A DNA stretch of 13,681 bases from CAYFPO01 sp964345035 (GCA_964345035.1 CAYFPO010000037.1:1-13681); one strand, 5' to 3'; positions 7,965 through 13,681 are shown, numbered from the stretch's first letter. The notes: generated by a model not told the origin, from the letters alone. Program-made: numbers and translations.

Positions 7965-8404
7965 TATACCTGTAAAACTGATTCAGAAAATAATTTTAAA
8001 TACAAGTTTTCCATATCAGTCATTTTAGTTTTCTCTTCAATTTCACTGTCCTCAAAGCCCAGAAGATGCAATGTACCGTGTATGATCACTCTTTTCAATT
8101 CTGTATCCGTAGAAACTTCAAATATTGAGGCATTTGCACAGACTCTGTCCCAACTGATATAGATTTCTCCTTCCACAGGATCACCCTTTTCTTCCAGATT
8201 AAATGCAATCACATCAGTAAATACCTTTTCCTGGAAAAACTGATATTTCAGATCACTGACTTCTTCATCTGTGGTGATAATGACGGATATTTTTCCGTCT
8301 GTATGATTATTGGTATTGAATACTTCCCGGCAGCAATGAACTATGTAGTCATTGTTTACAGGTAAAGGGTCATCAGTCTGGACTTCAACCTCCACGGTAA
8401 TCAT
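7964..8404 (-). CDS. ybeY: rRNA maturation endoribonuclease YbeY
   Basis: YbeY is a metal-dependent single-strand RNase used in 16S rRNA 3'-end maturation and ribosome quality control. The 146-residue protein has TDVIAF (63-68, matching the family's TDVLSFP) and the metal motif HGTLHLLGFED (109-119). H109 and H113 supply two ligands. The third position, His in E. coli-type proteins (HGxLHLxGYDH), is D119 here. I recall Asp at this place in Bacteroidetes YbeY sequences, so it is probably a lineage variant and not a dead enzyme. It overlaps the acyl-CoA dehydrogenase stop by 4 bp (ATGA) and the CNNM start by 1 bp, placing it in the middle of the operon. Confidence 0.95.
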   Translation of the reverse strand: MITVEVEVQTDDPLPVNNDYIVHCCREVFNTNNHTDGKISVIITTDEEVSDLKYQFFQEKVFTDVIAFNLEEKGDPVEGEIYISWDRVCANASIFEVSTDTELKRVIIHGTLHLLGFEDSEIEEKTKMTDMENLYLKLFSESVLQV

Positions 8405-9558
8405 AATGTGTCGGCGGATTTCAGAATTTCTCTTGCAATAATAATTCTTTGGATCTCACTGGTTCCTTCACCGATTTCCAGAATTTTTGCATCACGGAAA
8501 AACCGTTCTACATCATATTCCTTGATATAACCATATCCGCCATGGACCTGAATTGCTTCTCCGGTAACCCACATTGCAGTTTCACTGCTGAAGAGTTTTG
8601 CCATAGCTGCCTGTTTGATCACCGGCAGATCCTGATCTTTTCTCCACGCTGCGTGATACACCAGATGTCTGGATGCTTCAATCCGTGTTGCCATATCCGC
8701 CAGTTTAAAACTGATGCTCTGAAATTTATTGATGGGTTTTCCAAAGGCTTCCCGCTCGTGGGAATATTTCAGTGCTTGGTCATACGCACCCTGAGCTGTT
8801 CCCAGGGCTAGAGCTCCAATGGTGATTCTGCCACCGGTGAGAGTTCTGAGAAATTGTTTAAATCCTTTAGATGGATTCCCCAATACATTTTCAGCAGGAA
8901 TGTGCATATCATTAAAATATACGGATCGTGTATCAGATGCCTTCCACCCCATTTTCTTTTCCGGTGCACCAAAACTCATTCCTTCTGTTCCTGCATCCAC
9001 CAGAAAGGCACTGATACCTTTTTCCTTACCATCTTCCACAAGTACAGCAGTAAATAGAATCACACCTGCAACACCGGCATTGGTACAGAGTGCCTTTTGT
9101 CCGTTCACTACATACCCATCACCATTTTTTACTGCGGTGGTTTCTGTTGCGCCGGCATCACTCCCCGCATTGGGTTCTGTAAGTCCAAATGCACCCAGCA
9201 TTTCTCCACTCGAAAGTTTGGGAATGTATTTCTTTTTTTGCTCCTCAGTGCCAAATACATATATGGGGGCTGTACCCAGACTGGTGTGTGCCATCATGGT
9301 TGCTGCAGTAGAGGAACAGATTTTCCCGAGTTCTTCAATTGCAATGACCAGAGCCATTGTGTCCATCCCGAATCCGCCATACTCCTCGGACCACGGGATA
9401 CCCATTAATCCCAATTCACCCATCTTCTTGATAGACTCTGATGGGAACTCCCCGGATTCATCTATTTCCTGGGCGATCGGTGCCAATTCATTTCTGGCAA
9501 AATCCCTCACCATATCCCGTAAAAGATTATGCTCTTCTGTAAAATATTGTTCTTCCAT
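8401..9558 (-). CDS. acyl-CoA dehydrogenase (short-chain/butyryl-CoA type)
   Basis: An FAD flavoenzyme that oxidises acyl-CoA to trans-2-enoyl-CoA, passing electrons to electron-transfer flavoprotein. The 385 residues match the family. The N-terminal helical domain spans about 4-116, the middle beta domain about 120-215 with signature FGLTEPNAGSDAG (124-136), and the C-terminal helical domain about 227-376 with RITIGALALGTAQGA and HGGYGYIKEYDVERFFRDA (339-357). The catalytic base is predicted as E364 in GEGTSEIQR, the position used by short- and medium-chain dehydrogenases. Chain length cannot be set from sequence by eye; overall similarity is to the short-chain/butyryl-CoA group. It lies 24 bp downstream of fabH and overlaps ybeY by 4 bp. 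No etfAB, thiolase or enoyl-CoA hydratase genes are nearby, so its pathway partners must be elsewhere. Confidence 0.94.
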   Translation of the reverse strand: MEEQYFTEEHNLLRDMVRDFARNELAPIAQEIDESGEFPSESIKKMGELGLMGIPWSEEYGGFGMDTMALVIAIEELGKICSSTAATMMAHTSLGTAPIYVFGTEEQKKKYIPKLSSGEMLGAFGLTEPNAGSDAGATETTAVKNGDGYVVNGQKALCTNAGVAGVILFTAVLVEDGKEKGISAFLVDAGTEGMSFGAPEKKMGWKASDTRSVYFNDMHIPAENVLGNPSKGFKQFLRTLTGGRITIGALALGTAQGAYDQALKYSHEREAFGKPINKFQSISFKLADMATRIEASRHLVYHAAWRKDQDLPVIKQAAMAKLFSSETAMWVTGEAIQVHGGYGYIKEYDVERFFRDAKILEIGEGTSEIQRIIIAREILKSADTL

Positions 9559-9582
9559 AAATTCCGAATTTACCTTATTTTT

Positions 9583-10575
9583 TTACCATTTAAGGATTGC
9601 AGAGCACCAGGTGAATCCTGATCCAAATGCTGCCAGAACCACCAGATCGCCTTCCTTAACAAGATTTTTTTCAACTACTTCTGTGAGGGCGATGGGAACA
9701 GATGCGGCGGTAGTATTCCCATATTTCTGAATATTGCAATACACCTGGTCATCCCGCAATCCCGTGCGTTTTTGTATCATCTGGATAATTCTCAAATTTG
9801 CCTGATGGGGTATGACCATATCCACATCCTGAATGGTGTATCCATGAGCACTGAGCGCTTCTTCAATAACTTCCGGGAATCGTGTCACTGCATGGCGAAA
9901 TACTTCTCTGCCGTTCATTTTGAGGTACTGAGTTCCCTTGTCCAGAAGTTCCTGTGTGATTCTGGGTCTGACTTTACTGGACGGTGACTCCAGCCAAAGT
10001 TCTTTGGCGTGTTTACCCTCAGCGTGGAGATGAGTACTCAGCACACCTTTATCCTCATCTGTTTTGCTCACAACCGCCGCACCAGCGCCATCACCAAATA
10101 TGACTGCTACATCCCTGCCTTCGTTTGTGAGATCCATTGCGGTGGACTGAACCTCAGCACCAACCAGCAAAATATGTTCATACATTCCCGTTAAAATATA
10201 TTGATGAGCGATGGATAAACCATAAATGAACCCGGAGCATTGCACACGAATATCCAAGGCACCAATTGTTTTAAAACCCATCTTTTCCTGAAGGAGGCAT
10301 CCAGACCCCGGGGCATAATAATCCGGTGTAGATGTTGCAAAAATGATCAAATCAATATCATTCACATCCAGTCCTGCCCGTTCCAATGCGGTTTCAACCG
10401 CCGGGATGGAAAGATCAGCGGGACCTACTCCATTTTCAACATACCGCCGTTCCTTGATTCCGGTGCGCTCTGTAATCCATTCATCGGAAGTATCCATAAA
10501 TTCTGTAAAGTCATCATTGGTTACCACTTTATCCGGTACATTGAAACCCATTCCTGAAATATAGGCATTATGCAT
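9583..10575 (-). CDS. fabH: beta-ketoacyl-ACP synthase III (FabH)
   Basis: FabH condenses acetyl-CoA (or a short or branched acyl-CoA) with malonyl-ACP to begin fatty-acid synthesis in the cytoplasm. The start was set at the ATG beginning MHNAYISGMGFNVPDK, giving 330 residues, the normal family length. It has a good ribosome site (AGGAAG, 8 nt upstream). An in-frame upstream ATG at 10680 would add 35 residues lying wholly inside recJ and unlike any FabH N-terminus. In 330-residue numbering the catalytic triad is C113 (VQCSGF), H257 (PHQANLR) and N287 (YGNTTAAS). SDEWITERTGIKER (30-43) and GDGAGA (161-166) are also typical. The gene overlaps the recJ stop by 8 bp. Being alone, without fabD/fabG/acpP, and next to an acyl-CoA dehydrogenase, it might be one of several FabH paralogues. 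Confidence 0.95.
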   Translation of the reverse strand: MHNAYISGMGFNVPDKVVTNDDFTEFMDTSDEWITERTGIKERRYVENGVGPADLSIPAVETALERAGLDVNDIDLIIFATSTPDYYAPGSGCLLQEKMGFKTIGALDIRVQCSGFIYGLSIAHQYILTGMYEHILLVGAEVQSTAMDLTNEGRDVAVIFGDGAGAAVVSKTDEDKGVLSTHLHAEGKHAKELWLESPSSKVRPRITQELLDKGTQYLKMNGREVFRHAVTRFPEVIEEALSAHGYTIQDVDMVIPHQANLRIIQMIQKRTGLRDDQVYCNIQKYGNTTAASVPIALTEVVEKNLVKEGDLVVLAAFGSGFTWCSAILKW

Positions 10576-12292
10576 TTTCGGGACTTCCTTTTTTGATATC
10601 CTTGATCTCAAGTTGTATGGATCTTCTCCCTCTCCATTCATTTTCACTGACAATGAATGCAAGGTCAACTGTTTCATCAAGAATTAGTTTTTCATAGTGT
10701 TCTGCCATATTGAAACCAATGGCATCCAGCAGTTTCCCATCGGATTTCACCTTAAATTTCAGAGTGGAAGAATCACGCCCGACCAGTTGGGGATATCCGG
10801 AAATCTCTACATTTCTACTGGCAAATTTAGGACGCATATTTCCGGGACCATAAGGTGCGAGAGATTTCAAAAGTTTCATAAATCTGTTGTCTATATCCTC
10901 AATGGATAATTCGCTGTCAATATAGAGGTTCGGCTGGAGGTTTTCATCCTGAATTGTAGAATTTGCATGGTCAATGAAAGCAGATTTGAAATCTGTAAGG
11001 GATTGCTTTTGGATGGTTAATCCCGCAGCCATGGGGTGTCCTCCAAAGCCGTCCAGATTTTCAGCGCAGTATGACAGTGCATCATACATATCAAAATTAC
11101 TGATGCTTCTCGCAGAACCGGTTCCTGTTCCATTTTCATTAAAAGATATAATTATGCACGGTCTGTAAAATAACTCTTTGATACGGGATGCAACAATTCC
11201 TATTACGCCATGATGCCACCCATCGCTTGCCAAAATGATAGCGTTTTCTTTTTCCAAATTGCAGCCGGAATTCACCTGATAAATGGCATCTTCTGTTATG
11301 GACTGAGTAATTTCCTGCCGCTTTTTGTTTTCTTTTTCCAGTTTTTCCGCCATTTCCCAGGCAAACACAGGGTTATCCGTGGTCATCAATTTGACTGCCC
11401 GGCCAGCATCGCCCAATCTCCCCGCCGCATTAATTTTGGGAGCAATTTTAAAAACAATCCTTCCTACTGTTAATTCTTTTTCATTCAACCCTGAGGATTT
11501 TAACAATGCTTTCAATCCCGGATTATTTCCGGATTTTAACAGCTTCATACCATGATTTACAATGATCCGGTTTTCATCTATGACAGGAACAATATCTGCG
11601 GTGATGGCAACGGTAACAAGATCACAGTACTTCCATGCAAGCTCAGGATCTAATTCCATTTGGGAACAGATTGCAGTCGCCAATTTGAAAGCCACCCCTG
11701 CTCCACATAATCCCTTGAACGGGTAGGTGCAGTCATTTCTATTTGGATTCAGAATTGCAAATGCCTCGGGAAGTTTTTCTCCTTGTTTGTGGTGGTCCGT
11801 GATAATCACGTCAATACCCCTGGAATTTGCGTATTCTGTTTCTTCAATTGCAGATATACCACAGTCACAGGTTATTAATACATCAGCCCCAATGTTTTCT
11901 GCATAGTCAATGCCTTTTGTGGAGACACCGTATCCTTCCAGTTCTCTGTTGGGAATGTAGTATTGGACATCTCCTCCGATGGATCTTAAAAACAACGTGA
12001 GCATTGAGGTTCCGCTGGTGCCGTCCACATCATAATCGCCGAAAACCAGAATCCGTTTCTTGTTTTCCAACTGACGGATTATCCTGCTTACTGCTTTCTG
12101 CATATCCAGTATGAGAAATGGATCGTGCAGATGATTCAGATCAGAATAGAAGAAATTCCGGGATTCAGTTCTGCAGGTGATATTTCTCAGTGCCATAACA
12201 CGGGCGAACACCTCCGGGACATCAAATTCTCTGATGACACCTTCGATGACGCTTTGGTCAACGGATTTCAGTACCCATTGTGGTTCAATCAT
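10568..12292 (-). CDS. recJ: single-stranded-DNA-specific exonuclease RecJ
   Basis: RecJ is a 5'-to-3' single-strand DNA exonuclease acting in RecFOR recombination, mismatch repair and base-excision repair. The 574-residue length fits E. coli-type RecJ. The DHH phosphoesterase core has motif I VFGDYDVDGTSGTSM (83-97, metal ligands D86, D88, D90), TCDCG (141-145), the DHH triad D166-H167-H168 in IITDHH, and TADIVPV (231-237). The DHHA1 domain contains WHHGVIGIVASRIKE (359-373), GSARS (392-396) and GGHPMAAG (417-424). A C-terminal OB-like domain covers about 455-568. All key residues are present. The gene begins 22 bp after the rnpB 3' end with a weak GGAA-type ribosome site, and its last 8 bp overlap fabH. 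Confidence 0.97.
   Translation of the reverse strand: MIEPQWVLKSVDQSVIEGVIREFDVPEVFARVMALRNITCRTESRNFFYSDLNHLHDPFLILDMQKAVSRIIRQLENKKRILVFGDYDVDGTSGTSMLTLFLRSIGGDVQYYIPNRELEGYGVSTKGIDYAENIGADVLITCDCGISAIEETEYANSRGIDVIITDHHKQGEKLPEAFAILNPNRNDCTYPFKGLCGAGVAFKLATAICSQMELDPELAWKYCDLVTVAITADIVPVIDENRIIVNHGMKLLKSGNNPGLKALLKSSGLNEKELTVGRIVFKIAPKINAAGRLGDAGRAVKLMTTDNPVFAWEMAEKLEKENKKRQEITQSITEDAIYQVNSGCNLEKENAIILASDGWHHGVIGIVASRIKELFYRPCIIISFNENGTGTGSARSISNFDMYDALSYCAENLDGFGGHPMAAGLTIQKQSLTDFKSAFIDHANSTIQDENLQPNLYIDSELSIEDIDNRFMKLLKSLAPYGPGNMRPKFASRNVEISGYPQLVGRDSSTLKFKVKSDGKLLDAIGFNMAEHYEKLILDETVDLAFIVSENEWRGRRSIQLEIKDIKKGSPENA
10584..10589 (-). promoter_or_regulatory. ribosome binding site deciding the fabH start
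   Basis: AGGAAG on the - strand lies 8 nt before the ATG at 10575, inside the last codons of recJ. It supports the 330-residue FabH start over the longer frame beginning at 10680 and implies that fabH is translated from a recJ-fabH message. Confidence 0.7.
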
Positions 12293-12314
12293 GGTGTTTC
12301 CAATAATAAGAGTT

Positions 12315-12672
12315 CAGGATCAGTCTATAAGCCGAATTCTGTATCCCGAACAATCGGGACGATGGCCATTCATCTTGTCCCGGTCTCACAACCGGGATCC
12401 TGCGATCTACCTGTCCGTAAATGCGGATCACAACGGACTGCTTGATCTTGCTCCGAGTGGGGTTTGCCCGGCTTCCGATGTTACCACCGAAACCGGTGGT
12501 CTCTTACACCACCATTTCACCTGTCTCTCGATTATCATCGGGATGTTTACTTTCTGCTGCACTCGCCATCTCCGGTTAATGCCGGAGTCCTCCCGTTAAG
12601 AGGCACTCTATCCTGCGGAGTTCGGACTTTCCTCCCCCGGTAATACCAGAGGCGACCATCCGACTGATCCTG
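12315..12672 (-). ncRNA. rnpB: RNase P RNA
   Basis: This is the catalytic RNA of RNase P, which trims tRNA 5' leaders. It is read on the - strand. The ends are defined by helix P1, 11 bp pairing 12662-12672 with 12315-12325. The universal core is present: GAGGAAAGTCCGAAC (12634 to 12620), GCAGGATAGAGTGCC, GGTGAAATGG with GTAAGAG, and the 3' P4 strand ACAGAATTCGGCTTAT (about 12342 to 12327). P2 pairs 12654-12660 with 12361-12367. P12 is the hairpin at 12483-12500. P18 is at 12378-12397 with a GUGA tetraloop. P3 is a simple short hairpin. The fold resembles bacterial type A, with one added hairpin (P19-like, 12343-12360). The gene starts only 5 bp after the stop of the zinc-ribbon gene and ends 22 bp before recJ. 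No strong promoter or terminator of its own is visible, so it may be processed from the operon transcript. Confidence 0.97.
12343..12360 (-). other. P19-like hairpin inside RNase P RNA
   Basis: GTCCCGA pairs with TCGGGAT around the loop TTGT, giving 7 bp including one G-U. It lies between the 3' strand of P2 and the conserved ACAGAA. In E. coli only a few unpaired bases occupy this place. Some other bacterial lineages carry helix P19 here, so I read it as P19. Confidence 0.65.
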
Positions 12673-12677
12673 TTTAG

Positions 12678-13388
12678 TTATTCTTCATCTTCCCAGTACA
12701 GAAATACACTGCAGCTGGGACATAATTTTAGACTATCGTTCTGCTTCACTTCAATTACCAGTTGAGGGGGTAGATGATTATAGCATGAACCGCATGCATT
12801 TCTGGAAATTGTAGCAACTGCCACCCCTTCTCTCGCTGAGCGGAGTTTTTCATAATTTTGAATATAGCTGTCATCAATCTGCTTGATGAGTCCCTCACGT
12901 TTCATTCCCAGATCTTTTTCTTCAGTCTGTGAATGAGACATAGCATCTTCCAATTCAAGTTTATTCATTTCCAACTCCTCTTTGGAGGAAGTGATCTTTA
13001 ATTCGTCTGATTTGATTTTTTCTTCAAGCTGATTTTTTTCTTCTTCCAACTCTAAAATCTGGGTTTCAACGCCATTCAGGAATTCTTTCATCTGATCAAT
13101 TTCTGACATCAGAGCATCATATTCCTTGTTTGAACTCACCAGATAAAGCTGCTCCTTATATTTCTTCAGCTTACTGCTGCTGTCTTCTGCCCGTATATTC
13201 AATTCCCGTACTTCCTTGTCAATGGAAGATATCCTGCCGGTACTGGTATCTATATCTGATGTAAGCTGCACAACCAGCGCTTTTTTCTGATCTACCTTTT
13301 CCGGCAAATCACCCCTGATCTCATCTATCTCAAGTAATCGGGAATCAATTTTTTGAAGTTTTATTAACTGATGTAATGTAGTCTGCAT
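12678..13388 (-). CDS. coiled-coil protein with C-terminal C4 zinc ribbon
   Basis: A 236-residue protein of the widespread 'C4-type zinc ribbon domain' family (zf-RING_7 in Pfam terms); its precise role is not established, and nucleic-acid or ribosome-associated functions have been suggested for relatives. Residues 1-190 are an almost continuous charged helix rich in Glu, Lys and Leu, predicted to be an antiparallel coiled coil, with YLVSSNKEYDALMSEI at about 83-98 as the hairpin region typical of the family. The C-terminus has CGSC (C199, C202) and CPSC (C223, C226), with LPPQ between them. The start was placed at the ATG preceded by GGAGG, giving MQTTLHQLIKLQKIDSRL, the usual family N-terminus. 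An in-frame ATG at 13427 would add 13 residues but lies within the terminator stem. It is the first gene of the - strand run, and its stop is 5 bp before rnpB. Confidence 0.9.
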   Translation of the reverse strand: MQTTLHQLIKLQKIDSRLLEIDEIRGDLPEKVDQKKALVVQLTSDIDTSTGRISSIDKEVRELNIRAEDSSSKLKKYKEQLYLVSSNKEYDALMSEIDQMKEFLNGVETQILELEEEKNQLEEKIKSDELKITSSKEELEMNKLELEDAMSHSQTEEKDLGMKREGLIKQIDDSYIQNYEKLRSAREGVAVATISRNACGSCYNHLPPQLVIEVKQNDSLKLCPSCSVFLYWEDEE

Positions 13389-13391
13389 TTT

Positions 13392-13396
13392 CCTCC
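13392..13396 (-). promoter_or_regulatory. strong ribosome binding site deciding the zinc-ribbon gene start
   Basis: GGAGG on the - strand is followed by AAA and then the ATG at 13388. It is the best Shine-Dalgarno match I noticed in a window where most genes have weak ones. It favours the 236-residue product over the 249-residue frame. Confidence 0.75.
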
Positions 13397-13406
13397 GGTA
13401 TTCATG

Positions 13407-13412
13407 ATTATA
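13407..13412 (-). promoter_or_regulatory. possible -10 box (TATAAT) for the housekeeping operon
   Basis: A perfect TATAAT on the - strand lies between the terminator T-run and the GGAGG site, about 19 nt before the zinc-ribbon start. Transcription from it would give a leader of roughly 12 nt. No TTGACA-like -35 box is seen at 16-18 bp upstream, because that place is occupied by the terminator hairpin. The alternative is read-through from the upstream unit. Confidence 0.4.
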
Positions 13413-13416
13413 TAAC

Positions 13417-13443
13417 AAAAAATGCACCGCTTGGGTGCATTTT
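13417..13443 (-). terminator. intrinsic terminator of a transcript from the right edge
   Basis: On the - strand AAAATGCACC (13443 to 13434) pairs with GGTGCATTTT (13428 to 13419) around the 5-nt loop CAAGC, and the second arm runs into a six-T tract (13422 to 13417). It is oriented to stop transcription entering from positions above 13443. On the + strand the tail is only four T, and no + strand gene ends here. The stem begins at the last base of a TGA stop (13445 to 13443). The core is short, with only six non-A/T-run pairs, so strength is uncertain. Confidence 0.65.
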
Positions 13444-13571
13444 CAATAGGTATTGGGATCAAAGCCTGATGGATTGGTCTGAATAACAAATATCGAAACA
13501 ATTGGACCATCCAATTCTCCCCCGACCTGTAATATTGTAATATTAAATCCATCATTATGTTTTTTCTCCAA
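13443..13571 (-). CDS. possible small protein (42 codons), unrecognised
   Basis: I do not recognise this reading frame. It is open from just after a TAA at about 13587 to a TGA at 13443-13445, the latter touching the terminator stem. From a TTG at 13571 it gives a 42-residue sequence with a charged start (EKKHND), a beta-like hydrophobic middle (ITILQVGGELDGPIVSIFVI) and the end NPSGFDPNTY, which looks protein-like. There is no in-frame ATG. A GGAG at about 13569-13566 would serve better a different frame starting at the ATG pair near 13555, but that frame reads through the terminator into the next gene. Possibilities are a small protein with a non-ATG start, the remnant C-terminus of a broken gene, or chance within a small RNA. 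Confidence 0.25.
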   Translation of the reverse strand: MEKKHNDGFNITILQVGGELDGPIVSIFVIQTNPSGFDPNTY

Positions 13572-13581
13572 ATACAGCCTG

Positions 13582-13612
13582 CAAATTTACAGAGATTTGA
13601 TTAAAAGCTCAA
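13582..13612 (-). promoter_or_regulatory. candidate promoter of Bacteroidetes type (TTG-N20-TAAATTTG)
   Basis: On the - strand TTG (13612 to 13610), inside a TTTTTTG run, is followed after 20 nt by TAAATTTG (13589 to 13582). This fits the Bacteroidetes primary-sigma consensus (-33 TTTG, -7 TAnnTTTG). It would start a transcript near 13577-13575 running about 155 nt to the terminator ending near 13417. In AT-rich DNA such matches occur by chance, and the use of this promoter type in this organism is assumed. Confidence 0.4.
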
Positions 13613-13659
13613 AAAACAGAAATTATTTGTTTAAGCTGATTTTTTGAATCCCTCAAATC

Positions 13660-13674
13660 TCCGCCTTCGGCGGA
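13660..13674. repeat. short GC-rich palindrome at the window end
   Basis: TCCGCC-TTC-GGCGGA is a 6-bp stem with a 3-nt loop in otherwise AT-rich intergenic DNA, seven bases from the end of the window. GC-rich palindromes of this form often belong to dispersed intergenic repeats or terminators. Only one copy is present here, so repetition cannot be shown. The stretch from 13590 to 13681 holds no gene that I can support. Confidence 0.45.
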
Positions 13675-13681
13675 CAGGCCC

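Noticed and set aside
8819..9730. 303-codon + strand open frame opposite the acyl-CoA dehydrogenase
   Set aside because: It is antisense to a clear acyl-CoA dehydrogenase and the fabH 3' end, and its Ser/Pro-rich translation resembles no family. It is a shadow of a strongly biased coding strand.
10576..10680. N-terminal extension of FabH from the ATG at 10680
   Set aside because: The 35 extra residues overlap recJ entirely, are unlike FabH N-termini, and the internal ATG has a good ribosome site and the expected family start.
12125..12599. Overlapping + strand open frames of 106 and 140 codons
   Set aside because: They lie antisense across rnpB and the recJ start. RNase P RNA fully explains the conservation, and the translations have no protein-like features.
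13364..13555. 63-codon - strand frame starting at a double ATG with GGAG upstream
   Set aside because: It reads through the terminator hairpin and ends inside the zinc-ribbon gene in another frame, with a Cys/Arg/Tyr-rich, irregular sequence. The ribosome-site match is noted, but coding is unlikely.

Overview
The window looks like chromosomal DNA from an AT-rich, Gram-negative bacterium of the Fibrobacteres-Chlorobi-Bacteroidetes (FCB) group. My best guess is Candidatus Marinimicrobia (SAR406) or a near relative. The reasons are a secreted beta-helix protein ending in a dockerin-like GDLNGDG tail, a large FN3/propeller lipoprotein with a CDIFD-type N-terminus, a YbeY with the Bacteroidetes-like Asp in place of the third metal-ligand His, few strong Shine-Dalgarno sites, and a promoter candidate of the Bacteroidetes TTG/TAnnTTTG type. 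This assignment is inference, since no phylogeny could be run.

Layout. Positions 1-241 (+ strand) hold two tandem tRNA-Lys genes, anticodons CTT and TTT. Positions 276-5487 (+ strand) hold two large cell-envelope proteins. The first is a secreted right-handed beta-helix protein with about 15 GGG-marked rungs and a dockerin-like calcium-binding tail. The second is a lipoprotein built from one bacterial Ig domain, six FN3-like repeats and a seven-repeat beta-propeller. From 5497 to 13388 everything is on the - strand and tightly packed. In transcription order it reads: zinc-ribbon coiled-coil protein, rnpB (RNase P RNA), recJ, fabH, acyl-CoA dehydrogenase, ybeY, a CNNM/CBS/CorC membrane protein, mazG, and a DUF2231 membrane protein. 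Most junctions overlap or are under 25 bp, so this is probably one long housekeeping operon. It converges on the lipoprotein gene with only 9 bp between stop codons.

The operon combines RNA processing (rnpB, ybeY), DNA repair (recJ), nucleotide-pool cleaning (mazG), fatty-acid initiation and acyl-CoA oxidation (fabH, acyl-CoA dehydrogenase) and a probable divalent-cation transporter. The ybeY-CNNM/CorC pairing resembles the ybeY-ybeX pairing of enterobacteria.

The right edge (13407-13681) is the least explained part. On the - strand it has a promoter-like TTG-N20-TAAATTTG, about 150 nt of transcript containing a short protein-like reading frame, then an intrinsic terminator whose stem begins at that frame's stop codon. 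A TATAAT box and a strong ribosome binding site for the zinc-ribbon gene follow. This may be a small RNA or small-protein gene. I see no CRISPR array, transposase, integrase, phage gene or recognisable defence system. Most of the window is ordinary core genome, and the parts most worth checking are the two envelope proteins and the right-edge transcript.
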